Of a DNA stretch of 64,000 nucleotides, positions 1-8,860 are shown piece by piece. The notes beneath the pieces were generated by a model. The model saw only the letters and a list, made by a program, of their open reading frames with translations. It ran no database searches and had not been told where the DNA came from. Numbering within the stretch: the first letter of the stretch is position 1; each line of letters opens with the position of its first letter. Origin of the DNA: Cellulomonas sp. Root930 (GTDB lineage: Bacteria; Actinomycetota; Actinomycetes; Actinomycetales; Cellulomonadaceae); the NCBI GenBank assembly GCA_001429255.1, contig LMJI01000001.1, positions 1 to 64,000 of the forward strand, written 5' to 3'. The position numbers and the translations under genes were made by a program.

Positions 1-144
1 CCCTCGAACACCCCACCCCGAACGGGACAAGACATCCTCCGATAGCGAGCCATATGGCATCGACTATTTGGCACACTGTTGAGTTCTCAAGGAACAGACG
101 CGCATCCTTCCAGGCCTTTCAACCTGTCCGGAGGCAACTGCTCT
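1..144 (-). other. 5' leader of an rRNA operon with boxA antiterminator
   Basis: Read on the minus strand, positions 96 to 77 give TGTTCCTTGAGAACTCAACA, continuing GTGTGCC to 70. This is the boxA-type antitermination leader typically found just upstream of 16S rRNA in actinobacteria. Two promoter-like elements lie upstream at 145-173 and 347-376, and no gene intervenes, so the 16S gene should begin just beyond the left edge. No rRNA sequence itself is inside the window. From position 1 to 435 I see no coding sequence; the stretch holds only this leader and the promoters. The assignment rests on the conserved leader sequence; an intergenic 16S-23S copy is less likely because promoters precede it. 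Confidence 0.8.
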
Positions 145-173
145 AACTTAGCGGAGCGGCCCTGCCTCGTCAA
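145..173 (-). promoter_or_regulatory. rRNA operon promoter, proximal (TTGACG-17-TAAGTT)
   Basis: On the minus strand TTGACG (173-168) is followed after exactly 17 bases by TAAGTT (150-145). This is a strong housekeeping sigma-factor match for an otherwise GC-rich genome. It sits about 50 bases before the boxA leader, so it is the likely main promoter of the rRNA operon to the left. Confidence 0.75.
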
Positions 174-346
174 ATCCCCTGGTCAGAGGAGATTCAACTG
201 GGCGGGAGCCTGAGCTCCGCGTCCGGACGCTCCTGATGACCGACGATCTGGCCGCCGGTCGAAGAGTCCGAGGATGTCGCTCCGGGGGACCAGCCACTGC
301 GGTTCGATCCGCGGTGTCCGTTCCTCCCTGCCGGGCGACGTCGAGA

Positions 347-376
347 AGATTACGCAGGCATCCCGCCGGAGAGCAA
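347..376 (-). promoter_or_regulatory. possible second rRNA operon promoter (TTGCTC-18-TAATCT)
   Basis: On the minus strand TTGCTC (376-371) and TAATCT (352-347) are separated by 18 bases. rRNA operons commonly carry tandem promoters, and this one lies about 200 bases upstream of the proximal promoter. It is a sequence match only, with a weaker -35 than the proximal site. Confidence 0.4.
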
Positions 377-435
377 ATCCGCGGGCGGTGACGCGGGTCA
401 CTCGGCCGCGAAGCCTCCGACCTGCGCAAACGCGC

Positions 436-1377
436 TCAGTACAGCGCGCTGGCCATGGCCCGGCGGGCGGCGATCACGCGGGGGTCCTCGCCGCCGATGA
501 CCTCGAACAGGTCGACCAGACGCACCCGCACCCGCTCGCGCTCCGGGCCGGCGGTGGTGCGCAGGACGTCGACGAGCCTCGCGAACGCGTCCTCCACCTT
601 CCCGCCGAGGATGTCGAGGTCCGCGACGGCCAGCTGGGCGTCGACGTCCGACGGGTCGTCGGCGGCCGCAGCGCGCGCTGTCTGGAGGTCGGCGTCGCGC
701 GTCCGGTCGAGCAGGCCGACCTGGGCCAGGCCGGCACGCGCGAGCGAGTCGCGCGGGTTCTCCTTCAGCGCCTGCTCGTAGGCGGCGGTGGCCGCGGCGA
801 GGTCGTCGCGCTCGATCGCGTCGTACGCCGCCTGGTGCAGGGGCGGAAGCTCGGGCTCGGGCTCCGGCTCGTCCTGGGCTGCAGCGCCCGTGCTCGGCGC
901 CGCGCGGCCCGTGATCCCGTTGGCCTCGGCGGCGGCGAGCACCTGATCGAGGACGGCACGCACCTGGTCGCGGGGGTACGCGCCCTGGAACAGGGGAAGC
1001 GGCTGACCGGCGAGGACGGCGACGACGGTGGGCACGCTCTGCGCCTGGAACGCCTGGGCGACCTGCGGGTTGGCCTCCGCGTCGATGCGCGCCAGCTGCC
1101 AGCGGCCCCCGTCCTCGTCGGCGAGGGAGGCGAGGTCGGCGGCGACCGTCGCGCTGGCCTCGCTCCGGGGCGACCAGAGCACCACGACCACCGGGTACTG
1201 CGTGGAGCTCTGCACGAGGTCGGGGAACGACTCCTGGTCGACGTCCACCACGTAGGTGCCGGGCGCCGGCAGCCCACCCGGACTGCCGGGCGGGGGTGTC
1301 GCAGGACGGTTGAGCGTGGAGAGGTCCACCGCCCCGCGGACGTCGAGGCGGGGGCGGGGTCCGGTCGGCTGGGACAT
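436..1377 (-). CDS. thioredoxin-fold TPR protein (CnoX/YbbN-like co-chaperone)
   Basis: Cytoplasmic 313-residue protein with a thioredoxin-like domain (about residues 40-155) followed by a TPR-like helical region (about 180-313). This is the architecture of YbbN/CnoX, which holds unfolded or oxidised substrates and hands them to chaperones. The active-site position after the VVVLW strand reads SPRS, so both cysteines of the usual CXXC are absent and redox catalysis is unlikely. It probably acts as a holdase or adaptor. ATG 1377 is preceded by GGAAG on the minus strand. A Pro/Gly-rich linker (about 10-40) precedes the fold. It is transcribed towards the rRNA operon. The fold assignment is secure; the chaperone role is inferred from the family. 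Confidence 0.8.
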   Translation of the reverse strand: MSQPTGPRPRLDVRGAVDLSTLNRPATPPPGSPGGLPAPGTYVVDVDQESFPDLVQSSTQYPVVVVLWSPRSEASATVAADLASLADEDGGRWQLARIDAEANPQVAQAFQAQSVPTVVAVLAGQPLPLFQGAYPRDQVRAVLDQVLAAAEANGITGRAAPSTGAAAQDEPEPEPELPPLHQAAYDAIERDDLAAATAAYEQALKENPRDSLARAGLAQVGLLDRTRDADLQTARAAAADDPSDVDAQLAVADLDILGGKVEDAFARLVDVLRTTAGPERERVRVRLVDLFEVIGGEDPRVIAARRAMASALY

Positions 1378-1436
1378 GCGTCGGTCTTCCTTCGGCTGCG
1401 CGCTGGAGTCGCTGGGGGTGCGGGAAGTCGGTCGGT

Positions 1437-2444
1437 CTACTCGGCCGTCGCGGACGTCACGGCGTGCTCGGCGGCCAGCAGCTGCACGAGTGCGGGGCTG
1501 CCGGCCGGGGGCACGTACATGACGAGCACGTCGGTGAACGTCCGGACGAAGTTGCTGCCGGCGCTCGTCTTGCCGGTGAGCGCCGCGTAGAACGGGTCGG
1601 AGATCGGGATCGTGCCACCCGCCACCGTGAGCGTCACGGTGGACACGGTGGTGAGCTGGCCGACGACGATCGCTCCGCCGTCGACCGTCTGGAGGCTGAC
1701 CACCGGCGTCGTCGGGTCGGGCGTGTACGTCTCGACCGCGGACCCGGCCGCCTGCACACCGGCTGCCGTCGCCGCCCGCGCCGCCTCGACGCTCGACCTG
1801 AAGGTGTCGGGCAGGAAGCTCGCGGCGAACGCCGAGGCGTCTCCGTTGGCCAGGACGTCCGCGTACTGCTGGAAGGCCTCGACCGGGGTCATCACGAGAC
1901 CGGCGGCGTCGGGCGCGAGCACCGGGCTGCCCGTCTCCGGGGCGGCGGTGGCCGGCATCTGGATGCCCGCGCCCATGCGGCCCCATCCCCACAGCTTGTA
2001 CTGCTCGCGAGGGGTCGCCTGCTGCATCACGAGGATGCGCGGGGCCTGGAGGTCGTCGGGCTGCTTGGTGACGACCAGCTGCGTCCGCGGCCAGGTGTCG
2101 GTCTGCGGGACGATCAGCGCCTGCTCGTCCGTGGGCAGCGGAGTCGGCGGCTTGGCGCCGGCGGTCGCGGTCGCGCGGACGTACTCCGCGGTCCGCACCG
2201 CCAGAGCCGGCCCGGCGACGCGAGCAGGCAGCTGCGTGGCGTCGAGGGCCGCGTCGGACGCCGTGAGCACGGCGCCGAGGTCGGTCAGCACGTCCTGGGA
2301 CTGGACCACGGTGGTGACCGCGGGCGCGACGGCCGGCACGGGTTCGGGCTGGGCCTGCGGGAGCGGGGTGCTGCAGGCGGCGAGCCCGAGCACCAGCACG
2401 CCGCCGAGGGCCGCGGCGAGGCGGCGGGACGTCCGGCGTGTCAT
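1437..2444 (-). CDS. secreted lipoprotein, unknown function
   Basis: A 335-residue protein with an N-terminal arginine-rich stretch, a hydrophobic helix and the lipobox LAAC with Cys24, followed by a Pro-rich linker. It should therefore be lipidated and anchored outside the membrane. The remaining sequence shows no catalytic motif I recognise and resembles conserved actinobacterial lipoproteins of unknown role. Its ATG at 2444 overlaps the stop of the upstream membrane-protein gene (2441-4018) by ATGA, so the two are translationally coupled and probably work together at the envelope. Stop at 1437-1439. Lipoprotein status is clear from the sequence; function is unknown. Confidence 0.75.
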   Translation of the reverse strand: MTRRTSRRLAAALGGVLVLGLAACSTPLPQAQPEPVPAVAPAVTTVVQSQDVLTDLGAVLTASDAALDATQLPARVAGPALAVRTAEYVRATATAGAKPPTPLPTDEQALIVPQTDTWPRTQLVVTKQPDDLQAPRILVMQQATPREQYKLWGWGRMGAGIQMPATAAPETGSPVLAPDAAGLVMTPVEAFQQYADVLANGDASAFAASFLPDTFRSSVEAARAATAAGVQAAGSAVETYTPDPTTPVVSLQTVDGGAIVVGQLTTVSTVTLTVAGGTIPISDPFYAALTGKTSAGSNFVRTFTDVLVMYVPPAGSPALVQLLAAEHAVTSATAE

Positions 2445-4018
2445 CGGTCCTCCTCGTTCGTGTCGGTGGGGGTCTGCGCACCCTCGGGGGCGCCCTCCGT
2501 GGGAGGCAGTCCCCACGCCCGACGCCAGGCGTCGGCGCGGGACCCCGCGGTGGCGGACTCGTCGGGTCCGGGCTCGGGCGGTGTCGCTGGCCGCACCCAG
2601 GTGGGCCGGCCCGTGTGCACGGGCTCGGCGTCGGGTCCAGCCGGTGAGCCGGGACGCAGGCGTGCACCCGGCGGGGGCGGCACCGCCGACCACCCGGCGG
2701 GGCTGACCGGACCGGGGCCCGCGGGCGGTGCCGGGGGTGCGGCTGCGGGCGTCGCCGTGGACGGTACGGGCGGATTCCCGCGCTGCGCCCACGACGGTCG
2801 GCCGTGCGGGACGGTGCTGTGCTCGGCGGGTGCGCTCGGCGCAGGCGGACCGGACGGAGCGGACGCGGCCGGCGGACCGGGGACCGGGGGTGTCGCCGAC
2901 GTCGGCGCCGGCGCCGGCGGGCGAGCCGACCAGGACGCGGTGAGCACGGGGGCGGGCACGGGCGGACGAGCCGACTGTTTCGTGGGGACGGACGGACCGG
3001 GGGTCGGCGTCGGCCCCGGGGCGGGAACCGTGCGCTCCGGCGTCGGGGTGGTCGGCGCCACAGGGATGGCCCCGGTCGGCGGGCGGAGCGCCCGACGGCT
3101 GGTGCCGACGGGCGCGGGCGTCAGGGATGTCGACGTCGGCGTCACCGTGGGCTCGTTCGTGGGCGCGGGCACCGCCGGGACGGGGCCGGTACGCGGTCGG
3201 GCTGCCCGGGCCTGCGTGGCCTCGCGCAGCTGCCGACGGGTGAGCACGGGGATCGTGTCGATGTCCGCCGCACCGACGACCACGGCGGGCGTCGCACCGG
3301 TGTGAACGGGGGTCCACTCGGGCTCGTCGAGCCCGGCACGGCGACGGCGGACGTCCCGCAGCAGGAGCCATCCCGCCAGCAGCACCAGCAGCGTGCCGAC
3401 GGCGACGCACGGCCACAGCCACGGCGTGGTGACCACCCGCGGCCAGGCGAGCGAGAGGGTCGGTGCGGACTCCCCGGTGCTGACCGCGAGCAGGCTCCAG
3501 CGGCCCTCCTGCGCGGGCCAGACGAGCGTCGCCTCCCCGGTCCCGGTCTCCTCCGCGACCCACAGGTCGGAGCCCGTCGGGTCGGCGACGGTGACGGTGG
3601 CCTCCGCCTCGCCCTCGGTGGGCGCCTGGGTGGCCGCGTCGGCAGGCGGCGCGGCGGCGTCGGTGGGTGTGGGAGCCGTGGTGGGTTCCGGGGCGGCGAC
3701 GTCGTCCACGGCCAGCGTGTGCCAGCCGGACAGGCCGGTGACCCGGCCGTGCGCGTCGGTCCCCACCCAGCCGTCGACGTCCGTGTCACGGCCGACCGCG
3801 AGGACGACGTCACCACCGTCCGGGACGCTCACCGTGACGGTCACGGGGTCGCCGCCGAGCTCGAGGACACCGGGGTCCGTGACGAGGGTGTGGGAGCCAC
3901 CCGACGTCGTCGCGACGAGGACGTCGTCGGCCCGCCACACCGTCGCGGACGCGATGCCGAGACCGATGACGACCAGTCCGACGACGCCGACGGCGGCGAT
4001 GATCAGTCGCTTGAGCAC
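2441..4018 (-). CDS. membrane-anchored proline-rich protein
   Basis: A 525-residue protein with an N-terminal membrane helix (about residues 3-26), an extracytoplasmic region of about 170 residues rich in Val/Thr/Asp with a Pro/Thr linker, and a second helix around 200-220 followed by RDVRRRR. A cytoplasmic tail of about 300 residues is dominated by Pro/Ala/Thr and has scattered WAQRG or WVRP-like short repeats. The tail is predicted to be disordered. GTG 4018 has a GGAGG ribosome site at good spacing. It overlaps the downstream lipoprotein gene by ATGA. No enzyme motif is visible; I do not recognise a function. An envelope scaffold or signalling role is possible but speculative. Confidence 0.7.
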   Translation of the reverse strand: MLKRLIIAAVGVVGLVVIGLGIASATVWRADDVLVATTSGGSHTLVTDPGVLELGGDPVTVTVSVPDGGDVVLAVGRDTDVDGWVGTDAHGRVTGLSGWHTLAVDDVAAPEPTTAPTPTDAAAPPADAATQAPTEGEAEATVTVADPTGSDLWVAEETGTGEATLVWPAQEGRWSLLAVSTGESAPTLSLAWPRVVTTPWLWPCVAVGTLLVLLAGWLLLRDVRRRRAGLDEPEWTPVHTGATPAVVVGAADIDTIPVLTRRQLREATQARAARPRTGPVPAVPAPTNEPTVTPTSTSLTPAPVGTSRRALRPPTGAIPVAPTTPTPERTVPAPGPTPTPGPSVPTKQSARPPVPAPVLTASWSARPPAPAPTSATPPVPGPPAASAPSGPPAPSAPAEHSTVPHGRPSWAQRGNPPVPSTATPAAAPPAPPAGPGPVSPAGWSAVPPPPGARLRPGSPAGPDAEPVHTGRPTWVRPATPPEPGPDESATAGSRADAWRRAWGLPPTEGAPEGAQTPTDTNEEDR

Positions 4019-4237
4019 GCAGGATCCTCCAGGGAAGAGAACCCCCAGGATAGGCAGAGGGGCACGTCACGGCCGAACCGGGACCGAGTGGACGGATCCT
4101 CCCTGGTGTGCGTGCCGGGCAGGGTCCTGACCACGGCACCGTGAACACGCGTATCCTGACCGGCGGGCTCCGGAAGTCGACGAGCGCCTCGACCGAGGCC
4201 GCTCCGCGCGGAGCCACCGTGCCCAGGAGGACTGCTC

Positions 4238-6430
4238 GTGCCCGACGCCCGGACCCCCTTCCCCGTCGTCAACTTCCGCGGCTACGAACGCGAAGCCGTC
4301 GACGCCCGCATCTCCGGGCTGGAGAAGGCCCTCGCCGACGCCCGCGCCCAGGTGGAGTCCCTCGACGGGCGCGCCATGCAGGTGGCGGGTGAGCTCTCCG
4401 AGGCGCACCGCCAGCTGCGCGAGGCCGAGCGGCCCACCTACTCCGGGCTGGGGTCGCGCATCGAGCAGCTGCTGCGGTCCGCCGAGGAGCAGTCCTCGGA
4501 CGTCGTCACGCAGGCCAACGCCCAGGCGGCCGACGCGCTCGCCCGCGCCAAGCTCTCGTCGGGCCAGCTGAGGGCCCGTGCGGAGAACGAGGTCGCCGAG
4601 GTCGTCGCCACCGCCCGCCGCGAGGCCGACGAGGTCAAGACGACGGCCGCCGCGGAGGCCGAGAGCACGCTCCTGGCCGCTCAGCGCCGCGCCGAGGAGC
4701 TCGTCGGCTCCGCGGAGCGCGAGGCCGCCCGGATCCAGAGCGCGATCACGACCGAGGAGAGCGAGCGGCGCAGCTCGCTCGAGCGCGAGCTGGGCACGCT
4801 GCGCGCGAGCGTCGAGCACGAGGCGACGCAGCTGCGCATCGCGACCGAGCGCACCGCGAGCGAGCTCCGGGCGCGCTCCGAGGCGGAGACCACCGCCCAG
4901 CGCGAGGAGGCCGAGCACTACGCGCAGGACCTGCGCCAGAGCGCCGACGCCGACACCACCGAGCTGCGCCAGCGGGTCGAGGGCGAGCTCGCGGCGGCCC
5001 GCATCGAGGTCGACCGGTACGTGGCGCAGCAGCGCAGCGACGTCGCGGCCGAGGTGGGCGCCGCCCGTCAGCAGGCTGCCGAGGAGGTCACCTCCCTGCG
5101 GGTGCAGACCCAGGAGTACGCGGACGGCGTGCGCGCGGCTGCCGAGCGGGACGCGGCCGCCCTCCAGCAGCGTGTCGCCGCCGAGGTCGCGGCGCTGCGG
5201 GTCGAGGCCGAGCAGTACGCGGCCTTCGTGCGCGCCCAGGCCGAGCGCGAGACCGGCGAGCTGCGCTCCAAGACAGCCGACGAGCTCGGCGCGCAGCGGG
5301 CGGACGCCGAGCAGACCGTCGTCGCCCTGCGCGGCGACGCCGAGCGGTACGCCACCGACCTGCGCGCCCAGGCCGAGCGGGAGACCACAGAGCTGCGCGA
5401 GCGGGCCACGCACGAGACGTCCCACCTGCGCGACGTCACGACGCGCGAGGCGGCCGAGCTGCAGGAGGTCACGGCACGCGAGACCGGCGAGCTGCGCGCG
5501 TCCGCCGACCGCGAGACCTCGGAGCTGCGCGAGCGCACCCGCCTCGAGGTCGAGCGTGCCCTCACCGAGGCCCGTCGTGCCGCCGCCGAGCTCACCACGT
5601 CCGCGAAGACCCACGCCGACGAGATGGTCCGCTCCGCGGAGCAGCAGCTGGCCGACGCCGAGCTGACGATCGCGTCGCGTCGCGAGGCCGCCGAGCGCGA
5701 GGACGCCGACCGCCACGAGACCGCGCGCGCCGAGACCGAGCGTCTGGTCCGCGACGCCGAGGCGCACGCCGCCGAGGCCGAGCAGCGGGTGGCCAAGGCG
5801 CTGGCGCAAGCCGACAAGGTGCGCACCGACGCCGAGCAGCACGCCAAGGAGCTCATCTCCAACGCCCGCAAGAACGCGGACCGGGTGGTCGCGGAGGCCC
5901 GCGAGCACGCCGAGAAGCAGATCTCCGACGCGATGATCGAGTCGGAGCGGGAGCGGACGTCCGCGACGCGGCAGGTCGAGGACCTCAACCGCCAGCGCGA
6001 GTCGATCACGTCCTACCTCGACGAGCTGCGCAACCTGCTCGGCCACAACCCCGACCGCGCCACGCTGGACCGGGCGACGCGTGCCGAGGCGGCGTTCGAG
6101 AAGGAGCAGAAGGCGGCTCCCCCCGCGGCGAAGGCCTCGAGCGCGACCTCCGACGACGCAGCCCCGGCTCCCGCCGGGAAGCCGGCCCGGCCGGCGTCCC
6201 GACCCACGAAGTCGCGCCCGGCGCCCGTGTCGGCGGCGGTGCCCGTCGTGCCGGAGCCGCGGACCGAGGACGCGGAACCGTCCAAGGACGCTGAGCCGTC
6301 GACGGACACCGACGCCGCCCCCGTCGACGACGCCGAGCAGGAGACTCCCGAGGTCAAGGACGCTCCCCCGGCTGCCGATGCCCAGGACGAGCAGCCCGCC
6401 AAGGACGACGCAGCCGCGTCCTCCCACTGA
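4238..6430 (+). CDS. long coiled-coil DivIVA-like cytoskeletal protein
   Basis: A 730-residue protein. Its N-terminus (FPVVNFRGYEREAVDARI) resembles the DivIVA/GpsB-like start, and it is followed by almost 600 residues of Glu/Arg/Ala-rich heptads. In the middle, ERET.ELR-type units of roughly 14-16 residues recur many times, as in the actinobacterial polar-growth filament proteins of the Scy/FilP/DivIVA group. The last 120 residues are Pro/Ala/Glu/Asp-rich and probably disordered. GTG 4238 follows AGGAGG at correct spacing. A small gene of unknown function follows 24 bases later. A role in cell shape or division is inferred from the family; the precise paralogue cannot be named from sequence alone. 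Confidence 0.75.
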   Translation: MPDARTPFPVVNFRGYEREAVDARISGLEKALADARAQVESLDGRAMQVAGELSEAHRQLREAERPTYSGLGSRIEQLLRSAEEQSSDVVTQANAQAADALARAKLSSGQLRARAENEVAEVVATARREADEVKTTAAAEAESTLLAAQRRAEELVGSAEREAARIQSAITTEESERRSSLERELGTLRASVEHEATQLRIATERTASELRARSEAETTAQREEAEHYAQDLRQSADADTTELRQRVEGELAAARIEVDRYVAQQRSDVAAEVGAARQQAAEEVTSLRVQTQEYADGVRAAAERDAAALQQRVAAEVAALRVEAEQYAAFVRAQAERETGELRSKTADELGAQRADAEQTVVALRGDAERYATDLRAQAERETTELRERATHETSHLRDVTTREAAELQEVTARETGELRASADRETSELRERTRLEVERALTEARRAAAELTTSAKTHADEMVRSAEQQLADAELTIASRREAAEREDADRHETARAETERLVRDAEAHAAEAEQRVAKALAQADKVRTDAEQHAKELISNARKNADRVVAEAREHAEKQISDAMIESERERTSATRQVEDLNRQRESITSYLDELRNLLGHNPDRATLDRATRAEAAFEKEQKAAPPAAKASSATSDDAAPAPAGKPARPASRPTKSRPAPVSAAVPVVPEPRTEDAEPSKDAEPSTDTDAAPVDDAEQETPEVKDAPPAADAQDEQPAKDDAAASSH

Positions 6431-6454
6431 CGGGTCCACCCGCGAGGGGTCGAT

Positions 6455-6883
6455 GTGACCGAGGAGAAGGCTGACGCGACGGCGGCGTGGCGCGAGGAGC
6501 GTCGGGCAGCGGCGGCGGCACACGGCGAGCTGCTGGAGGGCCGGCAGCGCGCCGAGTCGGCCCGGGCGCAGGAGCAGATCGACGCGTTCCTGCGCCGTGC
6601 CCTGACGTTCGGACCCGCGCCGGTCCCGCTGTCGGCGCGCAGCTACGACGGTCGGGCCCGGTACCGGACCCCGCTGACCGGCTGGTACCTGCGGCGGGAC
6701 GAGACGGTCGCCGTCGACACCGACGGGAAGTTCTACGTGCTGACCGCGCCGTCGAGCCTGGCCGCGCGGTTCCGCGGCGTCTCCCCGGAGCCGTCCGCTC
6801 CCCCGCTCGTCATCGGGGCCGGCGGCAAGGACGGCGAGTCGCTCGACATGTCGGAGGCGCTCGCGCGCGTGCTCGCCCGCTGA
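6455..6883 (+). CDS. conserved hypothetical protein, 142 aa
   Basis: A 142-residue soluble protein. The first 50 residues are charged and helical (Glu/Arg/Ala-rich), and the rest looks like a small beta domain with the segments RYRTPLTGWYLRRDE and FYVLTAP. There is no signal peptide or membrane segment. GTG 6455 is preceded by GAGGGG and lies 24 bases after the coiled-coil gene on the same strand, so the two are probably co-transcribed. I do not recognise the family. Partnership with the coiled-coil protein is suggested only by adjacency. Confidence 0.65.
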   Translation: MTEEKADATAAWREERRAAAAAHGELLEGRQRAESARAQEQIDAFLRRALTFGPAPVPLSARSYDGRARYRTPLTGWYLRRDETVAVDTDGKFYVLTAPSSLAARFRGVSPEPSAPPLVIGAGGKDGESLDMSEALARVLAR

Positions 6884-6965
6884 CGTCCCCCACCGCGCGC
6901 GCTCGGACCGCCCGTGCAAGGCTCCCAGAGGCAGCAGGGGGCACGGCGGACAGGGGCGTCGCTAC

Positions 6966-7487
6966 ATGACCGAGATCGTGCACGTCGTCGTCATGGGGGT
7001 CGCCGGCTCCGGCAAGACGACCGTCGCCCGCATCCTCGCCGAGCGCCTGGGGTGGCCGTACGCGGAGGCCGACGAGTTCCACCCGCCGGAGAACATCGCC
7101 AAGATGTCCGCCGGCGAGCCCCTCACCGACGAGGACCGGTGGCCGTGGCTGCGCGCGATCCGGGACTGGATGACCGCGAGGTCACGCGCCGGTGAGAGTG
7201 CCGTCGTCACGTGCTCGGCGCTCAAGGTCGCGTACCGGGACCTGCTGCGCGAGGCGGAGGGCCGCGTGCGGTTCGTGCACCTCACGGCCCAGGCGCCGCT
7301 GCTCGAGGACCGCATGGAGCACCGCGCCGGGCACTTCATGCCGACGTCCCTGCTCACGTCCCAGCTCGCCACCCTCGAACCGCTGACCGACGCCGAGGAC
7401 GGCGTGACGATCTCGGTCGAGGAATCACCCGACGCCGTGGCCGACCGCGCGATGGCCGCCCTCCACCTCTCCGAGGAGCGCTCATGA
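6966..7487 (+). CDS. gntK: gluconokinase
   Basis: A 173-residue P-loop kinase that phosphorylates D-gluconate to 6-phosphogluconate using ATP, feeding the pentose phosphate pathway. The Walker A motif GVAGSGKTT lies near residues 11-19. The family segments EADEFHPPENIAKM and the C-terminal HFMPTSLLTSQLATLEPL are intact, as is the usual length of about 170. The ATG at 6966 gives a normal N-terminus. Its stop overlaps the start of the gluconate permease gene by ATGA (7484-7487), forming a compact uptake-plus-kinase pair. No dedicated gluconate regulator is adjacent. Confidence 0.93.
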   Translation: MTEIVHVVVMGVAGSGKTTVARILAERLGWPYAEADEFHPPENIAKMSAGEPLTDEDRWPWLRAIRDWMTARSRAGESAVVTCSALKVAYRDLLREAEGRVRFVHLTAQAPLLEDRMEHRAGHFMPTSLLTSQLATLEPLTDAEDGVTISVEESPDAVADRAMAALHLSEERS

Positions 7488-8860
7488 TCGCCCACCAGCT
7501 CGTCACTGCGGCCGCCGAGGGGGTCGGCGAGACCCAGCTCATCATCGCCGCGATCATCGGCATCCTGGTGATCGTCGCCCTCATCGTCGGGTTGAAGATG
7601 CACCCGTTCCTGGCCCTGATGCTCGGGGCGTTCGTGCTCGCGGTCCTGGCGGGCATCGGGTACGCGGACGCGTTCACCAGCTTCGTCGCGGGCGTCGGGA
7701 CCACCGTCGCCGGCGTCGGGCTGCTCATCGCGCTCGGCGCGATCATCGGCAAGCTGCTGATCGACAGCGGCGGCGCGGACGAGATCGTGGACGCGATCCT
7801 GTCCAGGACGCCCGTGCAGCGGCTGCCCTGGGCGATGGCCCTCATCGCGTTCGTCATCGGCATCCCGCTGTTCTTCGAGGTCGGCGTCGTCCTGCTGATC
7901 CCGGTCGTGATGCTCGCGGCCCGCCGGTCGAAGCTGTCGATGATCGTGCTCGGCATCCCCGCCCTCGCCGGGCTCTCCGCGCTGCACGGGCTGGTGCCGC
8001 CGCACCCCGGGCCGCTCATCGCGATCGACGCGCTGGGCGCCGACCTGGGCACCACCCTCGGCCTCGGCCTCCTGGTCGCGATCCCCACCGTGATCATCGC
8101 CGGCCCGCTGCTGGCCAAGCCGCTGGCCCGATGGGTGGTGCTGCCACCCCCCGACGTGTTCCTGGGCGAGGCGCGCACGGACGAGGACGCCCGTCGTCCG
8201 AGGTTCGGGGTCGCGCTCATGGTCGTCCTGCTGCCCGTCGTGCTCATGCTGCTGCGGACGGTGGTCGAGGCGAGCGGCGCGGGCGAGAACCCGGTGGGTC
8301 AGGTGTTCGTGTTCCTGGGGACGCCGCTGGTCGCGCTGCTCATCACCACGTTGGTGGCGATGGTCGCCCTCGGGACCTCGCTCGGGAACACCCGGGCGCA
8401 GGTGAGCAAGCTGGTGGACTCGTCCTTCGCGCCGATCGCCAGCATCCTGCTCATCGTCGCCGCGGGCGGCGGGTTCAAGCAGACGCTCGTGGACTCCGGC
8501 GTCGGCGACGTCATCGCCAGCGGGATCACCGACGCCGCGATCCCCCCGCTGCTCGCCGGGTGGATCGTCGCCGTGCTCATCCGGCTCGCGACGGGGTCGG
8601 CCACCGTGGCCACGATCACCGCGGCGGGCATCATGGCCCCGCTCGCGACGGACCTCTCGACGACGCACGTCGCCCTGCTGGTCCTCGCGATCGGTGCAGG
8701 CTCGGTCTTCCTCAGCCACGTGAACGACGCCGGGTTCTGGCTGGTCAAGGAGTACTTCAAGATGACCGTCGGCCAGACGTTCAAGACCTGGTCCCTCATG
8801 GAGACCGTGCTGTCGGTGACCGCGCTGATCTTCGTCCTGCTGCTCAGCCTCGTGATCTAG
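7484..8860 (+). CDS. gntP: gluconate:H+ symporter (GntP family permease)
   Basis: A 458-residue integral membrane permease of the GntP family that imports gluconate with protons. It has about 12 hydrophobic helices spread over the length. Family hallmarks include GLVPPHPGPL near residue 170 and the C-terminal SVFLSHVNDAGFWLVKEYF segment. It begins at ATG 7484 inside the gntK stop codon, so the two are coupled. Its TAG at 8858-8860 overlaps by a few bases the stop of a convergent hydrolase gene. Length matches the family (about 440-460). Confidence 0.92.
   Translation: MIAHQLVTAAAEGVGETQLIIAAIIGILVIVALIVGLKMHPFLALMLGAFVLAVLAGIGYADAFTSFVAGVGTTVAGVGLLIALGAIIGKLLIDSGGADEIVDAILSRTPVQRLPWAMALIAFVIGIPLFFEVGVVLLIPVVMLAARRSKLSMIVLGIPALAGLSALHGLVPPHPGPLIAIDALGADLGTTLGLGLLVAIPTVIIAGPLLAKPLARWVVLPPPDVFLGEARTDEDARRPRFGVALMVVLLPVVLMLLRTVVEASGAGENPVGQVFVFLGTPLVALLITTLVAMVALGTSLGNTRAQVSKLVDSSFAPIASILLIVAAGGGFKQTLVDSGVGDVIASGITDAAIPPLLAGWIVAVLIRLATGSATVATITAAGIMAPLATDLSTTHVALLVLAIGAGSVFLSHVNDAGFWLVKEYFKMTVGQTFKTWSLMETVLSVTALIFVLLLSLVI

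Noticed and set aside
4067..6919. Long minus-strand frame of 950 codons opposite the coiled-coil gene
   Set aside because: It is the antisense shadow of a strongly codon-biased gene, repetitive in Leu/Gly/Arg, with no ribosome site or family resemblance.
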